From: Flaccisagitta enflata
Lineage: Eukaryota > Chaetognatha > Sagittoidea > Aphragmophora
Assembly (NCBI GenBank): GCA_965153355.1
Contig: OZ231127.1
Span: 44,826,001 to 44,890,000, forward strand
Length of the DNA: 64,000 bases
Direction: 5' to 3'
A program made the position numbers and the translations under genes. The notes beneath the pieces are model-generated. The model was not told where the DNA came from. It ran no database searches and worked only from the letters and a program-made list of their open reading frames with translations. This document shows, one piece after another, positions 56,163 to 64,000 of the stretch (the first letter of the stretch is position 1; each line of letters opens with the position of its first letter).

Positions 56163-56686
56163 AGTAGTGTGCATGCAACTCTACACCTTATCGTGTTGGT
56201 CGGTAGGTTGGTAGGTCAGTCCATCACATTTTTAAAGTTATGACTTTTAAAGGTTTTTAAGGTAATTTAAGGTACTCTAGGGTATTCCAGGGTACTCTTT
56301 GGTACTTTTGGGTACTTTAGGGTACTTCAGGGACTTAAGGTACTGTAGGGTACTTAAGGGTACTATAGGTAATACCCATCTACACCTACCTACCTGTTTA
56401 TCTGTCTATTCTATCTATTTACATTCCTCCTGTCTATTCTATCTATTTACTTTCCCCTGGTTTCTGATTGTGTGTGTGACTGCCCAGGTGGGGGGTGTAC
56501 TTTAGGTGTACTTTAGATACTCTAGGGTACTTTGGGGTACTTTAGGGTACTTTGAAGTACTTTAAGTATTTTTGGGTACTTTAGGGTACTTTAGTATTTT
56601 TGGGTACTTTGGTTACTTGATGGTAGTTTTTACTCGTTTGTTTGTCATTTCCAGATGCACGCGACTGTTGCCCTTATGGGCTTGTT
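56163..56686 (+). mobile_element. HPE, AGTxG class with GGTACTTTA interior
   Basis: Diverged hairpin AGTAGTGTGCATGCAACT, CTACACCTTATCGTGTTGG, GGTAGGTTGG, GGTACTTTAGG-type tandem repeat, TTTGTCATTTCCAGAT, subterminal GCACGCGACT, GTTGCCCTTATGGG, CTTGTT. The interior and right end are shared with 11790, 62119 and 62821. Confidence 0.88.
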
Positions 56687-57265
56687 TCAAAGAAAACCAT
56701 GGAGGGTGGCATTCTCTTTCACTGCCATTTATCAACAAATTGTGCCAATCTGCAGGAAGAGGTCTCAAATTGAATATATTTTGATGAAGATTTAGTATCT
56801 GAAACATTTTGTGAGTTTTCCAACATATTTCTATCAAATTATTACATTTTTCACAAGGATTTCAAGAACAAAAATGTTGCTTTTAGCCTTTGATAGGCTA
56901 CTTTCTGATTTTACATATATTCACAGCATGGTCATTTTATGTATTCATAATCTTCCTCAAAATATCTTTGATTCCAACCCAACCCCGGGGTTTTGGTTCA
57001 ATAGGTTGAGAAATTTCATTAAAATTAGTATAACCACTCCATAACCCAAAAACCAGAAAATGCATGCCTCGCCAACTTCAAAGTTTTTTTCAATGCTACA
57101 GTACAGTCAGAGTTTTGAATATGTGCTTGAAACATGACGTTTTCTTTGATGTCATTTTGCGAGGTACTCCCTGTAACTTTCAGTTAACAAATTTCTTCAT
57201 TTTTGGTAAAAATACAAAAAATGTGAAGAAATGACTAAAAAAATCATGACTCTGGTTGGCGCCAT
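56687..57265. other. Intron, nothing recognised
   Basis: AT-rich intron between the HPE and the left TIR of the 4.1 kb element. Confidence 0.6.
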
Positions 57266-58758
57266 TAGTCAAGTAAATGTAGAAAAATAAAGGGAGAAAG
57301 GTAGAAAAAAGTCCCACAAAGCAAACGAAGTTGGTTTTCTAACCATTAAGATGTATATTTTAGGAAAAACAACTATTACCCAAAAGTTCTTTTCCGCAAC
57401 TCTCAGGGTTGAACATTTTCTGTAAGGGAAAAAACAGGCAAAAATCGCAAAAAATTGCGATTTTCGCATTTGATTTCTTCACCATTAATCATTATAAAAA
57501 TTGAAAAATTTGGAAAAACAAAACAAAAAGGCGGGAAAAGATGTATGACATCCTATGTTAGAAAAAAAAGAACATTTTGTGGCAGAAGGTAGTCAGTTAC
57601 CCTAAAAAGATGAAAAAAAAAACATAAAAAGATTTAATTTTTTTTGTCTATCATTTTTGCAGGGTCATGTCTCTGGTCTGTTGTTGGATTGACCATGCAA
57701 ACATTTGATTAAAAAAATGTATAGCTGTTGAGTGAATAAAGCAGCATAAATCATGCTTCAATACATGAAGCAGTATATTCATGTATTCACGTATATTCAT
57801 GTATTGAAACTTTTTGTTCATAGATGTTGTATTGTTAGCTATTTTGACCTTGTTTTTCCTTATTCTTTTTTTATTGCATTCCTTATCTTTTTCATCCTCT
57901 TCCACAGAGGCAATGGTTCTAAAAGAGGTGTGACCTTTGAGGCAAGCCACACAATTTTTCTAAAAGATGTGTACAAAAAGAATTGTATCTGGAATGGTAG
58001 GCAAAAATGTTGATGAAATCTCTTTCAGAAGGAAAGATCAAGCAGTGACTCTTGCATCTAAGTCTACATTGAATATTGGTGGGGAGTAAATTCAATTTGA
58101 TCCACAAGTTCTTTTTCAGAGATTAGCAGGGCATGGACACATTGATGATGCCTTTGACCATGAGCTGTGTCAGTTACCACCAGCTTTGGCTGAATCCCCT
58201 GACTTCCTCCATGAACCTCAAAAAGCAAATTCCGCTGATGCATTATGGACCAGTGTTTCAAACAAAGAAGTTGCAATCCTTAAGCAGGCAAAATATGTTA
58301 TCGATGGAGGAGCCGTTTTGCATCGCATTCCTTGTACTGTAGAGCTACATTTTCTAGTATCCTTGATAGCCACACTCAATATGTTTTTGAAAAAGTATGG
58401 GAAGGCAGTAGTTGTTTTTGATGGATACAGTGCAGCATCAACCAAAGATATGGCTCACAAATGAAGGGCTAAAGGGAAGCAAGGACCCACTGTGTCATTC
58501 ACAAATGATATGGTTCTTAGTGTCTCTAAAGATATTTTTCTCAGCAACTCTGTGAATAAGCAAAACTTCATTTAACAACTTTGTAACAACCTGCAAGCTG
58601 CTGGTTGTGAAGTTTTTCACGCTTCATCAAATGCAGATGTTTTGATTGCCCAATAAGCAATTGAGATGGCCAATGAGCAAAATACAGTGTTAATTGGTGA
58701 TGATACTGACTTGATTTATTGCTCCATCACTCAGTTATTACAAGCAAGGATCTTTTTT

Positions 58759-58908
58759 AGTCGCGGACACGCGACTCTATAAGCCACTTTGTCGGTCTGT
58801 TGGTCTGTCTCTTGGTCCATCCGTCGGTCCATTACAAAGTCACTTTTTGAGGTTTTCCGCTCCTGCCCACCCGTCCACGACTAATGCTGCCGTGTATACG
58901 GCCTTGTT
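58759..58908 (+). mobile_element. HPE, AGTCGCG class, in pseudogene
   Basis: Hairpin AGTCGCGGACACGCGACT, CTATAAGCCACTTTGTCGG, GTCC run, GCTCCTGCCCACCC, subterminal GTCCACGACT (58873-58882), GCCGTGTATACGG, CCTTGTT. It interrupts the protein family sequence between DDTDLIY and GCDTTS. Confidence 0.92.
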
Positions 58909-58955
58909 TTGCCCCTGAGCCACAGGAAAACGCAAAAATATATGTGTGGAATATA

Positions 58956-59077
58956 ATTAAGGCCAGATACACAGCAATCCAGTCAAGGATCGTTAGGCAG
59001 GAGCAGTAATGCAAAAATTGCTCTAAATTCAGAAGTGACTGACTAATACGGCAAGGTGTAGTCGCGTGTCCGCGACT
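58956..59077 (-). mobile_element. HPE, AGTCGCG class, in pseudogene (122 bp)
   Basis: AATTAAGGCCAGATACACAG start, subterminal AGTCAAGGATC, GGCAGGAGCAGTAATGC, CTGACTAATACGGCAAGG, hairpin AGTCGCGTGTCCGCGACT, AAAAAC. It sits 48 bp after the previous HPE, in opposite orientation. Confidence 0.9.
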
Positions 59078-61390
59078 AAAAACAACAAGAGTAGCATTGG
59101 TCCTTTTGTTTGCCAGCACATCCTTTTTTTACATGCTCTTTTAGGATGTGATACGACTTCAAGGCTGTTTGGCATTGGCAAAGCAGCAGTTTTAAAGAAA
59201 CTACACTGCGAACCATAAAAAAGGAAACAGCTGTTCTATAAGATATTTCTCATGAAAAAAATGACTTTTTGATATTTCTTTGGTGAGAAATGTAAAGAGT
59301 GTCATCAAATGAAGCCAATGTCACAAATCCCACAAATTTTCATTGATTATTATAGGTTTTACAGTAAAAAGAAGATGTGGTATCAGAATCTTTGTATGAA
59401 CTGTGACTTCATAAAAAAAATATAAAAAAGAGATCTTTTTTATTTGATTTTTATCACTTGCAGTACAGGAAATCAATTAAAATCATAGTTCATTTGAAAG
59501 ATATCTAAAAGAGCTTTCATTTGCCGCCAATCTCACATTTTTAGCTCAATTCGTTCAGACACAGTGAAGGAAAGATTGACGAGTATCGATTTTCAAATTT
59601 GAAAGGTGCATTACCAAAATGAATCGTTTTAACTTCAAACAAATGTCATTTCCAAACGAGCAAAGCTAGGAGGCTGGGATTGGTCTAGAATGAAAGATCT
59701 TTTGAAAATCTTTCAAACGGTCACTGATTTTGTCTACTTTCTTCTACTCAAACATAGATAGTATATGAAAAGAAAATGATTCTTCATTCTTGAAATTTGT
59801 GTGATGAAAAAAATCTTTCTTTTGTCATTTATAAAAGGTTAAAATCAAGTGAAATCCTGTCAAAATCCATGTCATTGAAAAAGACCTGCAAAAAATCTGT
59901 CATTTGAGCTGTTTCTGGAGTTACCAGATCAATTTGTTTAGAAATTACAACAGTTTTAGTAAAGTTTGTTCTCCATAAACTATGAAAGAAAATCTTTTGT
60001 TTTCCCAATTAGGTTTTGATACATTTGTCTTCATTTTAACATGAAATCCAAACGAATTGATCAAATTTTATGGGACTGGAGGCAAATTGTTCATTTTTGG
60101 AAGCTCTTTAAAATGCTCAAGAATAACAATTAAATTTGATGAATTTAAACCATGTAAAATTAGAATGATAGTTGTTTCCTTTTTTATGAGTCGCACTGTA
60201 ACACCACCCTGCAGTAAGCAGCAAAAGTATTTGACAGTGTTTCTGCTACTCCTGAGCTTATTGAATCAGCTGGTGAAACTGCTTTGGTGGTGATGAATAA
60301 TGGGAAAAAGAATCAATCACTGAATGAACTACGCTTGAACAAAACGTCTTAACAGAGTTGAAGCAAGGAGTCTCCTACCCCTGTTGCAAAATATCACAGT
60401 TACAGAGTGTATTTGCAATTTTGCCAGTGGAAAAGTCTTGAATGCACAATGCGAGAGGAAATTTGGGGTTGGAAACCCAATGAGTAAGGCTACTTACCTA
60501 TTCTCACAGATCTTTCTCGTGCTCCAGCTGAGCTGTTGAAGATCATTCACTGTTACTGCACTACAGATTGCAGTTCTGCTCGATGCAGCTGCCACAAAAA
60601 TGCCATGAAATGCATGCTTGCATGTGGACACTGTCAAGGCTCTGGTTGCACAAATGCAAGTGGAAGAAGAAGATTTAGATGATGATATGGATGCAGAGTA
60701 ATCTCGACACATACCACAACTGACAGAAAATATTGGCACAAAAGAAGCATTGGGGAGTATGTGTGTCAACTTATAATTTTGATTGTTGACATCAAGGCCC
60801 AAATAAAAGAATACCAATGCGTGGAGCGGCCTACCTCATAGGGTTACATGAAAACGGGCTGCATGAGATTACTCCTGCATATAGAACAGTGATACAAGCT
60901 ATCCTTCATAAGAAAAATGCTGAAAGAGTAAATGGATCTATCAAAAGAAAGAGGGCCCTCTGTTTAAATGTAGCAAAAGCAGTGCTCAGAAGTTAATGAA
61001 CATGAGTAAAAGTCATATTTTTTCTTTTTTTTTATGATTTTTATTACGACAATAAGTGATTTCACTGAAAAAGTCACATTATGATTTTTTTCCACATAGT
61101 TTTTTTTTTTTCATTATAGATTTTTTCAATGAATTTTTTCAATTTCTTTAAGGATTATAAAATTCCAAAGTGTTTATAGAAAAAAAAATATGTGCGAAAA
61201 TTGTGATTTTGGGGTATTTTTGCAACTTTTTTTCAGTGTTAAATTCCAAGAGTTGCGGAAAAGAACTTTTGGGTAATAGTTGTTTTTCCTAAAATGTACA
61301 TCTCAATGACTAGAAAACCATCTTCGTTTGCTTTGTGGGACTTTTTTCTACCAATTTTTTTACATTTACCTGACTACATTTGAAAGAAAA

Positions 61391-61516
61391 AACAAGGCCA
61401 AGTAGGCCAATAGGTGCGACAGTGTGGATCGTCGAACAAATGCATTACCAACCGACCAACCAACCAACCAACCAACCAACGGACACAGCCAGTTATAGAG
61501 GTGCTTTGTCGCACCT
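61391..61516 (-). mobile_element. HPE, AGGTGC class (126 bp)
   Basis: AACAAGGCCAAGTAGGCC, subterminal AGGTGCGACA (61412-61421), GTGTGGATCGTCGAACAAAT, (CCAA)n, GGACACAGCCAGTTATAG, hairpin AGGTGCTTTGTCGCACCT (61499-61516), AAT. The subterminal bases match the hairpin half at 10 of 10 positions. Same class as 21990. Confidence 0.94.
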
Positions 61517-61717
61517 AATAAGCTCTTTCTTAGCTGTAAATATAAAAAAATGAATCAAACTGAGCCCAAAAACAGCTCAACCTCCTTTAAAAAGCCACAA
61601 GCAAAAAATGGAAAACTTTATTTCTCCCCTTCATTTCAAATTACGTACTTCAACCACACGTTAAAAGTTGAATTTCTCTTTCCATGTCTAAGAAAACCCA
61701 AATTTTTTCCTCGCTCT

Positions 61718-61795
<78 letters not shown>

Positions 61796-62009
61796 TCAGG
61801 TAGACTTAGACTTGAAAATTCTCCTAGATCAGTCAGTAGCTCAATCTTTTGCATGGACCTGCTCAGCGCTTCCAATATTGCACGTTTCAAATTTCAAGGT
61901 TCTGGCTCAAATACTTTAGAAGTTATGAGCATTTGTTTGAACCATATCAAGCTGAAAAAAGTCTGGGCAAATCTTTGAACTTTCTTTGAAAATATGGCCG
62001 ACAGTGAAT
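61517..62009. other. Intron with (CT)n
   Basis: Non-coding, with a pure CT run at 61721-61792. Nothing else was recognised. Confidence 0.65.
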
Positions 62010-62820
62010 TTCAACAAAGTCCAAGTTTTCTAAAAAAAAAATAAGGAAACAGGATTTTGGATCTAGGCGAATCAAACAATTTCCTATTGATTGCACCCTA
62101 CTTTTGAAAACCATTTTTAGTCGCGTGCACGCGACTCTACACCTTGCTCTGTTGGTTGGTCTGTCCATCCGTCCATCCGTCCGTCCGTCCGTCCGTCCCT
62201 CTGTAACATTTTTAAATTTTGATTGTTTTTTAACTTTTTTTAAAATTTTTTAACATTTCTAACATTCTTTAACATTTTTTAACATTTTTTAACATTTTTT
62301 AACATCTTTTAACATTCTTTAACATTTTACCTTTTTTAACATTTTTAAGTTTTTTTAACATTTTTTAACATTTTTGAACATTTTTTTAACTTTTTTAAAC
62401 TTTTTTTAACATTTTTTAACATAGTTCAACATTCTTTAACGCTTTTTAACATTTTTTAACATTCTTAACTTTTAAACATGTTTTTGCTCTTTTGTTTGTC
62501 ATTTCCAGACGCACGCGACTGTTGCCCTCTTGGGCTTGTTCAAAAATTGTCCCCAACGCACGACACAAAAATTTTTTAGGTTTTTAAAAAAAAAGTGAAA
62601 ATACAAGATTTTAGGTCTAGGCGAATCTAAAAATTTCCTATCGATTGAACCCTACTTTTAAAAAACCTTTTTTTAAAAAAATATTTTGTGATTTTTTTTA
62701 AGTCCCTGACGCACGACACAAAATTTTTTTAAAGTTTTTCAAAAAAAATGAAAATACAAGATTTTGGATCTAAGCAAATCAAACAATTTCCTATTGATTC
62801 AACCCTACTTTTTTTTCAAA
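62010..62820. repeat. Three tandem copies of a non-coding unit, hosting HPEs
   Basis: GATTTTGGATCTAGGCGAAT and AATTTCCTATTGATTGCACC recur near 62050, 62610 and 62760. An HPE follows CCCTACTTTT in the first copy (+ orientation) and in the third (- orientation). Confidence 0.8.
62119..62540 (+). mobile_element. HPE, AGTCGCG class with AACATTTTTT interior
   Basis: Perfect palindrome AGTCGCGTGCACGCGACT after TTTTT, CTACACCTTGCTCTGTTGG, (GTCC)n, a tandem AACATTTTTTT repeat (62240-62470), TTTGTCATTTCCAGAC, subterminal GCACGCGACT (62511-62520), GTTGCCCTCTTGGG, CTTGTT. Confidence 0.94.
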
Positions 62821-63275
62821 AACAAGCCCAAGAGGGCAACAGTCGCGTGCGTCAGGAAATGACAAACAAAAGGCAGTGCGATATGTATTGATAAAATGTC
62901 GATACGATATGTATTGATAAAATGTCGATACGATATCAAGACGATATCGATACAATATCGATACGATACAATACCCAAAACACCCAAAAATACTCAAAAA
63001 TACCAAAAAATACCAAGAAATACCAAAAAATACCAAAAAATACTCAAAAGTACCCAAAATATCTGAAAGTACCCTAACGTACCCCAAATACCCAGAAAAA
63101 CTTAAGTACCCAAAAGTACCTTAAAGTACCCTGAAGTACCCTAAATTACCCTGAAACACCCTAGAGTACCTTAAATTACCTTAAAAAACCTTAAAAAGTC
63201 ATAATTTTAGAAATGTGACGGACCGACGGACGGACCGACCGACACGGCAAGGTGTAGAGTCGCGCGCACGCGACT
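62821..63275 (-). mobile_element. HPE, AGTCGCG class with GGTATTTT interior
   Basis: AACAAGCCCAAGAGGGCAAC, subterminal AGTCGCGTGC (62841-62850), GGAAATGACAAACAAA, GATACGATAT repeats, AATACCCAAAA-type tandem repeat, (GACC/GACG), ACACGGCAAGGTGTAG, hairpin AGTCGCGCGCACGCGACT (63258-63275), AAAAA. Inverted relative to 62119, with the same right end. Confidence 0.94.
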
Positions 63276-63446
63276 AAAAATCCTCATCAGGGTTTTTTTG
63301 GGGGGGCCCTTAGGGGCCCCTAAGTTTTGGTTAATGAGAACAAGAGAGTTATGTACATACGCCAAGGTATCTTTCAGGACCAAATTCAAGCTGATTAATT
63401 AGAGCTCAAGCTCATGCCGTTAGTCCCTCCAGACCGGCCGCATTTA

Positions 63447-63771
63447 AAAGAGAAATTGGAAAATTTACAAGGACACAGATTTCGGATCTAAGGTCAATCT
63501 CTATCTCAGGAATAGCGTGCTTTTCTTCACTGAAGACGACGATGATAAATTTGAGGATTCTGGCGAAATTGAAGTCGAGACCCGGAATTCCATCATGACA
63601 TTGACGTTTACTGTGGGTGACGTTGAAGGAAGGAATTGTGAATTCAGCCTCGGCAGCTTGGACGCCAAAGTCAGTGGCTCCATGTTTGATTTCATCTACC
63701 AATTCTTCATCAACAAATTCGAAGATAAACTGAAATCAAAAATTCCCGGTGGGTTCCTCAATGATTTGTGG
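63447..63771 (+). CDS. Multidomain protease/BPI gene: BPI/LBP domain exon 3
   Basis: The frame is open from KRNWKIYKDTDFGSKVNLYL, then RNSVLFFTEDDDDKFEDSGE and TFTVGDVEGRNCEFSLGSL. SMFDFIYQFFINKFEDKLKS and KIPGGF follow. This matches the C-terminal half of the BPI/LBP N-terminal barrel: a W-K start, a conserved cysteine, then an amphipathic WLxxLFxxxIexxL-type helix. The start is uncertain. No acceptor gives the phase demanded by the donor at 54092, while AAAAG|AGAAATTGG at 63447 would fit a GC donor (AAG|GCAAAC) in the previous exon. The likely donor is TTTGTGG|GTATGT at 63771, followed at once by (GT)n. The gene continues beyond the window. Confidence 0.8.
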
Positions 63772-63777
63772 GTATGT

Positions 63778-63978
<201 letters not shown>

Positions 63979-64000
63979 GTCTGCGTGTGTTTCAGTGTGT

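Larger units (their letters stand above)
58030..60690 (+). pseudogene. Decayed gene of an unnamed, multi-copy invertebrate protein family
   Basis: Broken by stops, frameshifts and two inserted HPEs, but ordered motifs remain: FDPQVLFQRLAG, FDHELCQLPPALAESPDFL, SADALW, YGKAVVVFDGYS followed by STKDMAHK, LSNSVNKQNFI, NADVLIAQ, VLIGDDTDLIY, LHALLGCDTTSRLFGIGK, ATPELIESAGE, LNELRL, RVYLQFCQW, WGWKPNE, TDLSRAPAELL. It ends with a cysteine cluster (CYCTTDC, then CSCHKNAMKC, then CGHCQGSGC). From memory this order is shared by a large unannotated family repeated in cnidarian, arthropod and other genomes. The D-rich motifs could be a PIN-like nuclease core, which is inference. Its position between long TIRs suggests it is transposon cargo or the transposon's own protein. 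Confidence 0.75.
57266..61376. mobile_element. 4.1 kb TIR transposon carrying a decayed unnamed protein gene
   Basis: The left end TAGTCAAGTAAATGTA and the right end TACATTTACCTGACTA are inverted. The pairing continues for about 200 bp (57266-57480 with 61165-61376), for example AAAACAACTATTACCCAAAA near 57365 against its inverse near 61275. A 3-bp CAT flanks both ends. Between the TIRs lies the pseudogene 58030-60690. Two HPEs were inserted later. The superfamily is not recognised. Confidence 0.8.

Noticed and set aside
60494-60817. - strand 107-codon ORF
   Set aside because: Shadow of the + strand Cys-cluster end of the decayed transposon protein.

Overview
The window is eukaryotic, intron-rich and extremely repeat-dense. 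It most likely comes from an invertebrate animal. The evidence is GT-AG introns with matching phases, and extracellular animal modules (kringle, trypsin-like protease, LDL-receptor class A, EGF, BPI/LBP). Two non-LTR retrotransposon lineages, many small DNA elements and long microsatellites add to this. The phylum cannot be resolved from the sequence. No tRNA, rRNA, CRISPR array or bacterial-type operon was seen, and I could not support any promoter or polyadenylation site.

One host gene on the + strand dominates the window. Twelve well-supported exons run from 20110 to 63771, and the gene continues off the right edge. In order they encode kringle 1 (two exons split by an 11.5 kb intron), kringle 2 (with an acidic insertion), about 250 residues of unrecognised extracellular sequence (four exons), and then a 2.6 kb exon. 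That exon carries a trypsin-like protease with an intact triad, an LDLa repeat, a second protease-like domain with no triad, a second LDLa repeat and six EGF repeats. A further EGF exon and three exons of a BPI/LBP-type lipid-binding domain follow. The product looks like a secreted zymogen that joins a protease to a bacterial-lipid-binding domain on one chain. Candidate upstream exons near 2.9, 9.1 and 13.5 kb are weak.

The introns and upstream DNA are built from nested mobile elements. The commonest, with about 38 recognisable copies or ends, is a short non-autonomous family called hairpin-end elements (HPE) here. One end is an 18-nt hairpin abutting a T-run (A-run on the other strand), and the other end is CTTGTT. 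Between them lie (GGTC/GTCC)n runs and often a private minisatellite. The stem and loop sequence differs between copies (AGTCGCG, AGTTGCG, AGATGCG, AGGTGC, GGTGCG), and a third copy of the same half-hairpin, inverted, sits about 20-40 nt inside the CTTGTT end and changes with it. Comparison with empty sites shows no target-site duplication. The design resembles non-autonomous Helentrons (HINEs).

Other elements, left to right: hAT-type MITEs with 8-bp duplications (4077, 24320, 35604, 39534, 55264); an R2-like retrotransposon on the - strand split by an HPE (10139-13015); a 1.9 kb hAT element holding another TIR element (15829-17700); two giant foldback elements (17704-19590, 21154-24232); an 81-bp satellite (26644-29290); a 373-bp tandem array (29600-31330); a CR1/Jockey-like retrotransposon (46137-47815); a mariner-like foldback (52213-53027); and a 4.1 kb TIR element with a decayed, unnamed, widely repeated protein gene (57266-61376).
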